Assembly (NCBI GenBank): GCA_027489095.1
Contig: JAIYAL010000187.1
Location: 1 to 39,368, forward strand
From: Erythrobacteraceae bacterium
GTDB taxonomy: Bacteria > Pseudomonadota > Alphaproteobacteria > Sphingomonadales > Sphingomonadaceae
Direction: 5' to 3'
DNA: 39,368 bases
Shown here: positions 15,800-24,232 of the stretch, one piece after another
Layout: every line of letters starts with the position of its first letter
Numbering within the stretch: position 1 is the stretch's first letter
Position numbers and translations under genes: made by a program
The notes under the pieces: generated by a model
Databases searched by the model: none
Told to the model about the DNA's origin: nothing
What the model saw: the letters and a program-made list of their open reading frames with translations, nothing else

Positions 15800-16465
15800 T
15801 CAGACAATCTTTTCCGTGAGGGCGAACATTACTGGCGCCGTTGCGCGCACCGATGGCCGATCGCGGTGGAACGCCTCGAACCGCGCTAGGTTGGGGTAGA
15901 GTTCGTGCCATGGCGCCATATCCGGCACATAGGCCTGCCAAAGCGGGATCATGCCCGTCTCGATCACGATGTCCTGATTGCCGAGCAGCGCGATTACCGC
16001 GATGTCCGCCAGCCCGAAGCGGTCGCCGACCACATACTCGCGCGTCCCCACACGGCGGCTGAGTTCGGTCAGCCCGCCCTTGACCTTGCGCAGCTGCCGC
16101 TGCGCCCATTCAGCGCTCGGCTGGGGCCGCTGCATTTCCCAGAACAGCAGCACAGTTGCATCGAGCACCCCTTCGGCGATCACCTGCACCTGCTTCGCCT
16201 CCAGCGCCGCCTCGGGCGCATCGGGGAGCATCGGCGGCGTGGGATAGCGCCACTCGATCCAGTCCATGATGTGTGAGGATTCGAATACCGGGTCAGCGTC
16301 ATCGGGGATCAGGACCGGCAGCTGCTCCAGCGGGTTGTAGCGCGACGTCTGGGTGTCGGCGTGCCAGGGTATCTCGTTCTGCAAGGTGAAGGGCACGCTC
16401 TTCTCCATTAGGGCGATGCGCACCTTGCGCGCAAACGGGCTCGGTGTGGCGCTGATCAGGATCAT
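15800..16465 (-). CDS. Glutathione S-transferase family protein
   Basis: 221 residues with an N-terminal thioredoxin-like domain (ATPSPFARKVRIAL, cis-proline segment LPVLI, ESSHI glutathione-binding motif) and an all-helical C-terminal domain with the GDRFGLADIAV motif. It may conjugate or isomerise an electrophilic intermediate. A GAGGAG Shine-Dalgarno lies 7 nt before the ATG and the gene follows the SDR by 10 nt, so they form a two-gene leftward operon. The catalytic residue (Ser near position 9) is an inference. Substrate unknown. Confidence 0.9.
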   Translation of the reverse strand: MILISATPSPFARKVRIALMEKSVPFTLQNEIPWHADTQTSRYNPLEQLPVLIPDDADPVFESSHIMDWIEWRYPTPPMLPDAPEAALEAKQVQVIAEGVLDATVLLFWEMQRPQPSAEWAQRQLRKVKGGLTELSRRVGTREYVVGDRFGLADIAVIALLGNQDIVIETGMIPLWQAYVPDMAPWHELYPNLARFEAFHRDRPSVRATAPVMFALTEKIV

Positions 16466-16475
16466 CTTGGGCTCC

Positions 16476-17246
16476 TCAGTTCATCCAGTGTCCACCGGTG
16501 ACGTTGACCGCCTGTCCGGTCATGTAGGAGGCTCGATCCGAAGCCAGAAAGGCGACGAGTTCGGCAATTTCATCAGGCTTTCCGGCGCGGCGCAGCGGAA
16601 TCGCCTGAACCCGCGTGGCCACATCGGGCAGGCCCTGCGCGCGGTTCATTTCCTCTGCCTCCGCGCGCATTTCGGTATCGACGATGATGCCCGGGCACAC
16701 TGCGTTGATGCGAATGCCCGAACTGCCGAATTCGCCTGCAAGGCTCTGCGTCAGGTTGATGATCGCCGCTTTGGTAGCGCCATAGGCAGCGTGGTTAGGC
16801 ACGCCCTTCTTGCCGGTCCACGAAGAGACATTGACGATAGCCCCGCTCTTGCGCGCCACCATGGCGGGCAGCACCGCCTGCGAAAAATGAAACACGCCGT
16901 CGAGATTGATCGCGAATATGCGCCGCCAATCCTCCTCCGTCACGTCAAGGAAAGCAGCCGTGCGCAGGACTCCGGCGTTGTTCACCAGAATGTCGATCTG
17001 GCCCAGTTCACTGATGATTGCCTCGACTCCGCGAACCACCTCAACGCGGCTCGCAACATTTCCAGATGCAACCACTGCCCGCCGGCCAAGCGCGTTGATC
17101 GCCTCCGCCGTCGCGCGGGCTCCCGCAGCATTCAGATCAAACAGGCCCACATCGGCACCGCCCATCGCAAGCCGCAGCGCAACGGCCCGGCCGATGCCCG
17201 CACCCGCGCCGGTCACCAGCGCAACCTTGTTTGTCAGATCATCCAT
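16476..17246 (-). CDS. Short-chain dehydrogenase/reductase (SDR)
   Basis: A 256-residue classical SDR with TGAGAGIG (12-19), NNAG (89-92), Ser142 and the YxxxK pair Tyr155/Lys159. It probably interconverts an alcohol and a ketone with NAD(P), which would supply ketone to the divergent BVMO. The ATG at 17246 is chosen because AAGG lies 8 nt upstream; a GTG at 17255 is in frame but poorly placed. Its promoter region contains the shared palindrome at 17299. Confidence 0.92.
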   Translation of the reverse strand: MDDLTNKVALVTGAGAGIGRAVALRLAMGGADVGLFDLNAAGARATAEAINALGRRAVVASGNVASRVEVVRGVEAIISELGQIDILVNNAGVLRTAAFLDVTEEDWRRIFAINLDGVFHFSQAVLPAMVARKSGAIVNVSSWTGKKGVPNHAAYGATKAAIINLTQSLAGEFGSSGIRINAVCPGIIVDTEMRAEAEEMNRAQGLPDVATRVQAIPLRRAGKPDEIAELVAFLASDRASYMTGQAVNVTGGHWMN

Positions 17247-17269
17247 AGCCGACACCTTACCAGTGGGTA

Positions 17270-17298
17270 TTGATTAAACCCAGCGGGTTTTCTATGTT
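17270..17298 (+). promoter_or_regulatory. Probable sigma70-type promoter of the BVMO operon starting at 17387
   Basis: TTGATT (17270-17275) and TATGTT (17293-17298) are separated by exactly 17 nt, a normal -35/-10 arrangement on the plus strand. The predicted start point falls inside the adjacent palindrome at 17299-17314, as expected for repression. The -35 box itself sits inside another inverted repeat, TGGGT-N9-ACCCA (17264-17282), which may be a second protein site. Confidence 0.55.
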
Positions 17299-17314
17299 TC
17301 AACATATGTGTTGA
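17299..17314. promoter_or_regulatory. Probable operator between the SDR-GST and BVMO operons
   Basis: TCAACA-TATG-TGTTGA is a perfect palindrome that abuts the -10 box of the rightward promoter and lies 53 nt upstream of the SDR start. The half-sites are identical to those at 6922 and 36048. Confidence 0.8.
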
Positions 17315-17386
17315 TTCGAGCTCGTGTCGAGCGCAAAAATGCGGCTCGACAAGTGCCAGACCAAATGAGTGAGGGGATTTCCGTCG

Positions 17387-19012
17387 ATGTCCGAGCCTGT
17401 CAGCGTCCCGATCAAGACAGACTACGATGCTGTCGTCGTGGGCGCGGGCTTCGCCGGGCTCTACATGATCCACAAGCTGCGCAGCCTCGGCCTTTCGGTG
17501 CTCGCGTTCGAGGCAGGCAGCGGCGTCGGGGGCACGTGGTTCTGGAACCGCTACCCCGGCGCGCGCTGCGATGTGTACAGCCTCGAATACTCTTATTCGT
17601 TCGACGAGGCGCTGCAGCGCGAATGGGTCTGGACCGAGCGCTACCCCGCACAGGCCGAGATCCTGCGCTATATCGAGCATGTGGCCGACCGGTTTGATCT
17701 CCGCGGCGACATCCGCTTCAACACGCGTGTTGCTTCTGCGCACTATGACGAGCCGACGAACCTCTGGCACATCGAGACCGAAACCAGTGAGGCGGTTACC
17801 GCGCGGTTCTGCATCATGGCATCCGGCGCGCTCTCCGCGCCGCGCAAGCCTGACTTTGCCGGCCTCGATGATTTTGCCGGCACCTGGTATCACACAGGCC
17901 ACTGGCCTCACGAGCCAGTGGATTTCTCAGGCCAGACCGTGGCGGTGATCGGCACCGGCTCCTCGGGTATTCAGGTCACGCCGATGATCGCAGAAGCGGC
18001 GAAGCATCTCTTCGTGTTCCAACGCACGCCCAACTTCAGCATCCCGGCATGGAACCACCCGCTCGCTGATCACGTGCAGGACGCATGGAAGCGCGATGCC
18101 GCCCAGCTCAGGGCCAAGGCCAAAGCCACCAAATCCGGCGCGCTCTACGATTATGGCCAGCGCGGCGCATTCGAAGTGAGCGAGGAAGAGCGCCAGCGCG
18201 AGTTCGATGCCCGCTGGGCCCGCGGCGGCGCAAACTTCACGCATGCCTTCAATGACCTGTTCAAGGACAAGGCAGCCAATGATCTGGCGGCGGACTACGT
18301 GCGCGGCAAGATACGGGAAATCGTCAAAGACCCCGCTGTCGCGGCCAAGCTGACCCCAACCGATCATGCCATTGGCACCAAGCGCATCTGCGTCGACACC
18401 GATTACTACGAGACCTTCAACCGCGAGAATGTGACGCTGGTCGATGCACGCGAAACGCCGATTACCCGCATCACGCCAACTGGCATCGAAGCCTCCGGCG
18501 TCCACTACACTGTCGATAGCATCGTGTTCGCCACCGGCTATGACGCGGTCACCGGCGCGCTCACGCGGATCGACATTCGCGGACGCGGCGGTGTCTCGCT
18601 TGCTGAGAAATGGCAGGACGGGCCAAAGACCTATCTCGGGCTGATGGTCGCGGGCTTTCCCAACCTCTTCACGATCACCGGTCCCGGCAGCCCCTCGATC
18701 CTTACCAATGTCGTCATGGCGATCGAGCAGCATGTCGACTGGATCGGCGATTGCCTCGCCTATGTGGAGAGCCAAGCCGCCACGACAATCGAAGCAGAAC
18801 CCAAGGCCGAAGAGGATTGGGTGAACCACGTGCGCGAGGTGGCCGAGACGACGCTGCATGTGCAGGCCAACAGCTGGTACATGGGCGCCAACATCCCTGG
18901 AAAACCGCGCGTGATGCTGCCCTATGTCGGGGGGCTCGGGGTCTACACCGGGATCTGCAACGACATTGCTGCCGATGGCTATCGTGGCTTTGTGCTTGGG
19001 CGTGAGAACTGA
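17387..19012 (+). CDS. Baeyer-Villiger monooxygenase (cyclohexanone monooxygenase-like)
   Basis: A 541-residue type I BVMO using FAD and NADPH to convert a ketone to an ester or lactone. It has GAGFAG (19-24), the full fingerprint FAGTWYHTGHWP (163-174) and the second Rossmann motif GTGSSG (189-194), all intact. The length matches the cyclohexanone/cyclopentanone enzymes. The ATG at 17387 follows an AGGGGA Shine-Dalgarno; a GTG at 17369 is less likely. It leads a seven-gene operon. It is closely similar to the BVMOs encoded at 28280 and 36096, sharing the NRYPGARCDV and HVADRF blocks, which suggests paralogues from duplication. Substrate unknown. Confidence 0.94.
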   Translation: MSEPVSVPIKTDYDAVVVGAGFAGLYMIHKLRSLGLSVLAFEAGSGVGGTWFWNRYPGARCDVYSLEYSYSFDEALQREWVWTERYPAQAEILRYIEHVADRFDLRGDIRFNTRVASAHYDEPTNLWHIETETSEAVTARFCIMASGALSAPRKPDFAGLDDFAGTWYHTGHWPHEPVDFSGQTVAVIGTGSSGIQVTPMIAEAAKHLFVFQRTPNFSIPAWNHPLADHVQDAWKRDAAQLRAKAKATKSGALYDYGQRGAFEVSEEERQREFDARWARGGANFTHAFNDLFKDKAANDLAADYVRGKIREIVKDPAVAAKLTPTDHAIGTKRICVDTDYYETFNRENVTLVDARETPITRITPTGIEASGVHYTVDSIVFATGYDAVTGALTRIDIRGRGGVSLAEKWQDGPKTYLGLMVAGFPNLFTITGPGSPSILTNVVMAIEQHVDWIGDCLAYVESQAATTIEAEPKAEEDWVNHVREVAETTLHVQANSWYMGANIPGKPRVMLPYVGGLGVYTGICNDIAADGYRGFVLGREN

Positions 19013-19013
19013 C

Positions 19014-20627
19014 ATGCAACCGCCGATCAGCCGCACCTTCCCCGAACTACTGCGCGAACAGGCAGCAACTGCGCCGGAACGGTGCGCAGTGATCGATGGC
19101 GACCTCTCGGTCACTTACGCCGAGCTGGCGCAGCGTGCCCGACTGATCACGAACGCGCTCAGGGCCGCAGGCGTCCAGCGCGGTGACCGGGTCGGCGTCC
19201 TCCTGTCCAACAGGATCGAATGGCTTGAAATCTTCTTCGGCGCGAGCGCAGTGGGTGCAGTCGTCGTACCGATCAGCACATGGTCCAAGCCCGCTGAGCT
19301 CGAGTTCATTCTGGGCGACGGCGACGTTTCGCTGCTGTTTGCGATGCCGTCTTCGGGCAAGGAAGACTTCTTTGCTGCGCTGCAGGCATTGGTTCCCGAA
19401 GCTTTCGAGCGAAGTGAATGGGCGAGTGCGCGCCTGCCCCGTCTCCGCGAACTGATTGCGCTCGCGCAAGAGGCCCCGGGCCCGGGCTGGAACACCTATG
19501 ATGCCTTCTGCGCCGCCGCGCCTGATCTGGCGGCTGGCCAAGGACCCGATGCAGCAGACGATGCTCTGATCCTGTACACCTCGGGCTCGACCAGCAAGCC
19601 GAAGGCTGTCCGCCTCGCCCATGGCGCAGTGATCGAGAATGGTTTCAACATCGGCGAACGGATGGGCCTCGAGCGCGATGACCTGGTGTTTGTCTCGGCA
19701 CCGTTGTTCTGGGCATATGGCTCGGCCAACGCGCTCCCTGCCGCCATGAGCCACGGCGCTGCGATCATTCTGCAAGAGCGGTTTGAACCGGGCGCAGCGC
19801 TGGCGCTGATCGAGCAGCACCGTTGCACCGCGATCTACACTCTGCCTACGATGACCGCCGCCCTCGTTGCACACCCTGCTTTTGCCCCGGCCCGCACCGC
19901 CAGCCTCAGAACCGGGCTAACCATCGGCAGCCCGCAGGATGTGATCGCGGCGGCAAAGCAGCTGGGCGCAGCGCATATCTGCAACATCTACGGTTCGAGC
20001 GAGACTTGCGGCAATTGCTGCGTCACGCCGTGGGATTGGCCGCTGGAACGCCGCGCGGCTTGCCAGGGCCCGCCACTCCCAGGGGTCAGCCTCAGGCTGA
20101 TCGATGCCGAAACCGGCCACGAGGCTGCACCCGGCCAACCCGGACTCATCGAGGTGAAGGGCTATCTCATGACAGGCTACGGCGGGCTAAGCGCCAGCCA
20201 CAACGCAGCCGCCTTCACCACGGACGGCTGGTATCGCACTGGCGACCTTGGCCAGTTGTCTGATGATGGAGACCTGATCTTCCTTGACCGTGCGACCGAG
20301 ATGATCAAGCGCGCCGGGATCAATGTGTCACCCGCAGAGGTGGAGGACGTGCTGCTGCAGCATCCAGCCGTGGCACAGGTCGCGGTGGTCGGTGCACCCG
20401 ATCCGGCGCGCGGTGAGATCATTGTCGCATTCGTTGTCTCGGCCCAGCCCGCAACCGAAGCCGAGCTCATTGCCCACGCCCGCGCGCTGTCTTCGACCTA
20501 CAAGGTGCCTGACCGGATCGTGTTCCGCACCGACCTGCCCGCCACCGCCACCGGCAAATTGCAGCGCCAACCGCTCAAGGCGGAAGCTGCAGCACTCACC
20601 GAGGAGGGAACAGCCGATGTCGCGTGA
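19014..20627 (+). CDS. AMP-dependent acyl-CoA ligase (ANL superfamily)
   Basis: A 537-residue ligase with the P-loop YTSGSTSKPK (188-197), NIYGSSE, GWYRTGD, the AGINVSPAEVE motif and an A10 lysine (TATGK). It should activate an acid made after BVMO and ester hydrolysis. The ATG at 19014 is 1 nt past the BVMO stop; a longer in-frame extension back to 18924 lies inside the BVMO gene and is rejected. The last 11 nt overlap the following cyclase-family gene. Confidence 0.92.
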   Translation: MQPPISRTFPELLREQAATAPERCAVIDGDLSVTYAELAQRARLITNALRAAGVQRGDRVGVLLSNRIEWLEIFFGASAVGAVVVPISTWSKPAELEFILGDGDVSLLFAMPSSGKEDFFAALQALVPEAFERSEWASARLPRLRELIALAQEAPGPGWNTYDAFCAAAPDLAAGQGPDAADDALILYTSGSTSKPKAVRLAHGAVIENGFNIGERMGLERDDLVFVSAPLFWAYGSANALPAAMSHGAAIILQERFEPGAALALIEQHRCTAIYTLPTMTAALVAHPAFAPARTASLRTGLTIGSPQDVIAAAKQLGAAHICNIYGSSETCGNCCVTPWDWPLERRAACQGPPLPGVSLRLIDAETGHEAAPGQPGLIEVKGYLMTGYGGLSASHNAAAFTTDGWYRTGDLGQLSDDGDLIFLDRATEMIKRAGINVSPAEVEDVLLQHPAVAQVAVVGAPDPARGEIIVAFVVSAQPATEAELIAHARALSSTYKVPDRIVFRTDLPATATGKLQRQPLKAEAAALTEEGTADVA

Positions 20628-21498
20628 TGCCTGGGGCCGTTGGGGCACAGGCGACGAGATTGGTGCGCTCAATCTCGTCGGCACAGGTGAAGTGCTGGCC
20701 GCCACGGGACTCGTGCGGCAGGGCCGGGTGGTCAGCCTCGCGCAGCCGCTGTCCAAGAAAACTCCGGTGCCCGGCAACCGCACGGGCCTCCTCCATTTCA
20801 TGGACCGCGACGGCGGGGACTACGCGGCCGGCGCGCGTGTCGCCAACGGCTTCCAGTTTGCCGACGACAGCGTGGTCATGCCGCTCCACATCGGTACGCA
20901 CCTCGATGCGCTGTGCCACGTGTGGACCGAGGACCAGCTCTACAACGGGCACCCCGGTTCAGGGACCAGGAGCACCCATGGCGCAAAGAAATGCGGCGTG
21001 GAGAAGCTGCCGCCCATCGTCACGCGCGGGCTGCTGCTGGATGTGGCGGCGCTGCATGATGCGCCCCTGCCCTTTGGCTATTCAATCGGGGTGGACGAAC
21101 TGAAGGAAGCCGCGAGCCGCGCCGACGTGGAACCCGCTAGCAGTGATGCCGTGCTGATCCGCACAGGATGGCAGGAAAACCAGGCAGGCAAGCCGCCACA
21201 CACCGTAGATTTCAACGAGGAACCGGGCATCGACGTCGAGGCCGCGCTCTGGCTTGCCGAGGCCGGTGTCGCACTCGTTGGCGCCGACAACTATGCGATC
21301 GAGGCAATGCCCTTTCCGGCAGGCACGACCTTCCCTGTTCACCAGCGCCTGATCCGCGACTTCGGCATCCCGCTGCTGGAGGGGCTTGTGCTGCAAGACT
21401 TCGCAGCGCATGGCGTGCCGGAGTTCCTGTTCGTGGCCGCGCCGCTGCCGATCGTCGGCGGCACCGGCAGCCCGATCACTCCGCTGGCAATCTATTGA
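20617..21498 (+). CDS. Cyclase-family metal-dependent hydrolase
   Basis: A 293-residue member of the cyclase/kynurenine formamidase-like family with metal motif HIGTHLDALCH (91-101). The N-terminal WGRWGTGDEIGALNL block marks the longer, 290-330-residue branch of the family. It probably hydrolyses a cyclic or linear ester or amide; lactone opening after the BVMO is an inference. The start is set by GAGGAGGGAA at 20601-20610, and the gene overlaps the ligase by 11 nt. It differs from the shorter relative encoded at 15022 in length and N-terminus. Confidence 0.87.
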   Translation: MSRDAWGRWGTGDEIGALNLVGTGEVLAATGLVRQGRVVSLAQPLSKKTPVPGNRTGLLHFMDRDGGDYAAGARVANGFQFADDSVVMPLHIGTHLDALCHVWTEDQLYNGHPGSGTRSTHGAKKCGVEKLPPIVTRGLLLDVAALHDAPLPFGYSIGVDELKEAASRADVEPASSDAVLIRTGWQENQAGKPPHTVDFNEEPGIDVEAALWLAEAGVALVGADNYAIEAMPFPAGTTFPVHQRLIRDFGIPLLEGLVLQDFAAHGVPEFLFVAAPLPIVGGTGSPITPLAIY

Positions 21499-21503
21499 TC
21501 CCT

Positions 21504-22529
21504 ATGGCGACGGACGCTCAGGAGACGGACGCGATCACCGGACACGTTGCCGATGGGCTGGCGCAACTGGTGCGCCATGCGATCCCTTCGGCGCGCGATA
21601 TCCAGTTCACCGGGCTCACTCGCTCGGCGGGTGGCCTCAGCCGCGAGAACTGGTCTTTCGACGCGACCTGGAACGATGACTGCGGCTTCCACATGCACCG
21701 CCTGATGCTGATGCGCGATGCCAGCGGCACCCTGCTCAAGACCGAGCGCCGCCGCGAGTTCGATGTGTTGAGGGCGCTCGAAGGCAGCGCGGTGGTGGCA
21801 CCGGCGGTGTTCTGGATGGACCCTGACGGACAGTTCCTCGGCGCACCTTCGCTCATCATGGAGCGTGTTTCAGGCCACTGCGACTACATGGTGCTGAATG
21901 GCGCGCGGCCACTGGAAGAGCGGCTGGAACTCGCCCACACCTTCCTGCGGCTGCTGACCGATATTCAGGCCATCGACTGGCAGGCGCGCGGCCTCGGTTC
22001 CAGCCTCGGCGTGCCTGCAGGCTCGCCGTCCCAGATCGCGCTAGGCGAGTGGGAGGCGGAATATCGCCGCGTCCAGCTCGAAGCCCATCCGGAGCTCGAC
22101 TATGTGCTGGCGTGGATGCGCCGCACGGCCCCGCAAGCGCACGAAATCGTGCTCGTCCATGGCGATTTCAAACCGGGCAACGCGCTGATCGAGGGCACGC
22201 GGATCACCGCCAAGCTCGATTGGGAAACCGCTCATTTGGGCGATCCGCTGGAAGACCTTGGCTGGATCACTAATCCCGTGCGTCGGCGCGAGCACCAGAT
22301 CCCCGGTCACTGGGAACGCGCGCACATCGTTGAGGCCTACACCCGCCTGACCGGGCGAGTCGTGGACGACACCGCTCTCACATGGTGGAACGTGTTTTCG
22401 TGCTGGAAGCTCGCGGTGATCCAACTGACGGCGGTGAACGAGTTCGTCTCAGGTCGCTACAACCGCGTGTTCCAGACCCCTTCGTGGCTCTTCCGGCCCA
22501 TGTTGCAGATGATGGAGCGCGCGGCATGA
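21504..22529 (+). CDS. APH-family kinase, LvaA/ACAD10-11-type phosphotransferase
   Basis: A 341-residue kinase-fold protein of the aminoglycoside phosphotransferase superfamily. It has the catalytic loop VHGDFKPGN (Asp221, Asn226) and the metal site LDWE (Asp239). The N-lobe pattern LMLMRD...RREFDVLRAL resembles the branch found in LvaA of levulinate catabolism and in the kinase domain of ACAD10/11, which phosphorylate 4-hydroxyacyl-CoAs. Drug resistance is therefore unlikely. It starts 5 nt after the cyclase-family stop and overlaps the next small gene by ATGA, a pairing that recalls lvaA-lvaB. The substrate is inferred to be a hydroxyacyl-CoA. Confidence 0.85.
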   Translation: MATDAQETDAITGHVADGLAQLVRHAIPSARDIQFTGLTRSAGGLSRENWSFDATWNDDCGFHMHRLMLMRDASGTLLKTERRREFDVLRALEGSAVVAPAVFWMDPDGQFLGAPSLIMERVSGHCDYMVLNGARPLEERLELAHTFLRLLTDIQAIDWQARGLGSSLGVPAGSPSQIALGEWEAEYRRVQLEAHPELDYVLAWMRRTAPQAHEIVLVHGDFKPGNALIEGTRITAKLDWETAHLGDPLEDLGWITNPVRRREHQIPGHWERAHIVEAYTRLTGRVVDDTALTWWNVFSCWKLAVIQLTAVNEFVSGRYNRVFQTPSWLFRPMLQMMERAA

Positions 22530-22981
22530 GGCCTTCAGTCGAGGAGCAGCTGCTAGGCACCTGCCGCATTCTGGAAACCGTGGTCGCGCCCGCTGTCGCA
22601 GAACCCTTTGCGCGCACGATACTCGACAACCTCATCGCGAACTTACGCATGGTGACCGAGGCGCTGCCCGCCGTGCCGGGCTTCCTGCGCTGGGATAACG
22701 CGGCGACACTGAGCCTGCTGCAAGATATGCGCAGCGCATTGCCGTCCGGGCTCGCCGCCAACATAGACGCCGCGCTGGAAACCGCTGAAAATGATATGCT
22801 CGAGAGCGCCGCGCAGACTGCGCGTAACGACCTGCTGCGCGCCCTGCTTGCCGAAGCCGCCTGCAACCCGGACCTGTCGCCTGATCTGCACCGCGCCATT
22901 CAGGATCACATGATCGCCCGCGCCTCACGCGTACCCATGCGCTACGTGCCGTCCGCCACTCCTTCTTCAACGAGATCATAA
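22526..22981 (+). CDS. DUF6285/LvaB-like small protein, probable partner of the kinase
   Basis: A 151-residue, mostly helical soluble protein with no signal peptide. The start EEQLLGTCRILETVVAPA and the later RMVTEALPA segment fit the DUF6285 type that commonly follows APH-family kinases; LvaB, needed for LvaA activity in levulinate catabolism, is the functional model. It overlaps the kinase gene by ATGA. A longer frame back to 22382 lies inside the kinase gene and is ignored. The family link is from memory and should be confirmed by profile search. Confidence 0.7.
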   Translation: MRPSVEEQLLGTCRILETVVAPAVAEPFARTILDNLIANLRMVTEALPAVPGFLRWDNAATLSLLQDMRSALPSGLAANIDAALETAENDMLESAAQTARNDLLRALLAEAACNPDLSPDLHRAIQDHMIARASRVPMRYVPSATPSSTRS

Positions 22982-22985
22982 CCCC

Positions 22986-24113
22986 ATGCTGACCGCACTT
23001 GACGATACGCTGTGGCACCAGTTGCCGACCACATTCGACCACGTCTGGACCAGCGACCCCCGGTTCTTCGACCGCTACTGGTTCGCGATCTATTCGGGCG
23101 ACGGGCGCGTCGCGATCCAGATCACGATGGGTGCCTATCGCAACATGAACGTGCTCGATGCCGGGGCGGTGATGATCGTCGATGGCAAGCAGTACAACCT
23201 GCGTGTCTCGCGCTCGCTCAACGGGAGCGTGGAGACCGTTTGCGGCCCGATCCGTATCACGCCCATAGAGGCGCTGCAGACGCTCGATATCGTGATCGAG
23301 CCCAGTAAAGGCTTGCTCCATGGCCGCATCCGCTGGGACGGAGTGGAACCCGCGCACGAGGAGCATCCACACTATACCCGCCTGCAAAGCCGCACGGTCG
23401 AGGATTATCGCCGCTTCGATCAGATCGGCGTCGCCAGCGGTTATCTGGAGGTCGAAGACCAGCGCATCGATATCGACAACTGGTGGTCGTGTCGCGATCA
23501 TTCGTGGGGCGTGCGGCGCGGCATGGGCGTGCCTGAGCCGGTCACGGGCCCCAAGCTGCCGCTCTCCGAGAAGGGCCATGTCATGTCCTTCCTGTTCTTC
23601 TCCACCACCGCGATGAGCGGCAGTCTGCTGTTCTCCGGACGCGGCGATGATACGCCCTACACCACTGGCGTGATTACATTGCGCGAGACCGAAACGGCAC
23701 ACAACGTGACCCATATCGCGCTCGCAGTGGATCTCCACGAAGGCACCCGCCGCTTCCGCCGCGCCGTCGTGGTCGCGCAGATGGAGGGCGCTGGTGAACT
23801 GCGGCTGGAGCTCGATGCGCAGGGCGCCTCAATCGCAATGCAGGGCCTTGGCTATAGCGGCGGCTTCAACGACGGGCGCGGTCTCGGCGCTTGGCGTGGC
23901 GAGATCTGCCTTGAAACCGATGTATGGGATGTGTCGCACCCCGCCAAGGTGATTTACCCCGATGGCACAGAGAAGGTCCACTGGCACCGCATCCAGCCTG
24001 TCTCCATCAAGGCAAGCCTGAACGGGGAAGCCAGCACGGGCACGGGCAGCATGACACTGACCATCGCCGGACAGCTGCCCGCGCATCTGCAAGTCCAGTC
24101 CGCCGCCACCTAG
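22986..24113 (+). CDS. Protein of uncertain function, DUF7064/CrtC-AttH lipocalin-like
   Basis: 375 residues without a signal peptide, starting 4 nt after the DUF6285-like gene. It is rich in beta strands, with conserved-looking WW.CRDHSWG.R (about 164-175) and a late HWHRIQP segment. This resembles proteins now called DUF7064/7065, once likened to hydroxyneurosporene synthase (CrtC), which binds hydrophobic polyenes and hydrates a double bond. A lipid-binding or hydratase role on a terpenoid-like substrate is conceivable but not shown. Its stop codon lies inside a palindromic repeat. Confidence 0.65.
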   Translation: MLTALDDTLWHQLPTTFDHVWTSDPRFFDRYWFAIYSGDGRVAIQITMGAYRNMNVLDAGAVMIVDGKQYNLRVSRSLNGSVETVCGPIRITPIEALQTLDIVIEPSKGLLHGRIRWDGVEPAHEEHPHYTRLQSRTVEDYRRFDQIGVASGYLEVEDQRIDIDNWWSCRDHSWGVRRGMGVPEPVTGPKLPLSEKGHVMSFLFFSTTAMSGSLLFSGRGDDTPYTTGVITLRETETAHNVTHIALAVDLHEGTRRFRRAVVVAQMEGAGELRLELDAQGASIAMQGLGYSGGFNDGRGLGAWRGEICLETDVWDVSHPAKVIYPDGTEKVHWHRIQPVSIKASLNGEASTGTGSMTLTIAGQLPAHLQVQSAAT

Positions 24114-24215
24114 AGCGAAATCCGTTCCGATTGCATCGGACGGATCGCTCTAGATTATTGTTTTACCGCGTTTTCCGAGTCACCAGATGATTCCATCTGG
24201 TTCGAAAACGCTCTA
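24111..24215. repeat. Composite palindromic intergenic repeat
   Basis: Two large hairpins sit side by side. The first pairs TAGAGCGA (24111-24118) with TCGCTCTA (24145-24152), with an inner TCCGAT/ATCGGA stem. The second pairs CGTTTT (24169-24174) with AAAACG (24205-24210) and ACCAGATG with CATCTGGT. The heptamer TAGAGCG/CGCTCTA occurs three times. It resembles the small mobile palindromes common between genes of alphaproteobacteria. It includes the upstream stop codon and could act as a partial terminator or mRNA stabiliser. Confidence 0.75.
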
Positions 24216-24232
24216 GAACGCAGGAGACCCGA

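Noticed and set aside
21504-22529. Aminoglycoside resistance gene reading of the APH-fold protein
   Set aside because: The kinase fold is shared, but the N-lobe pattern, the coupled DUF6285-like gene and the catabolic operon point to a CoA-pathway kinase.
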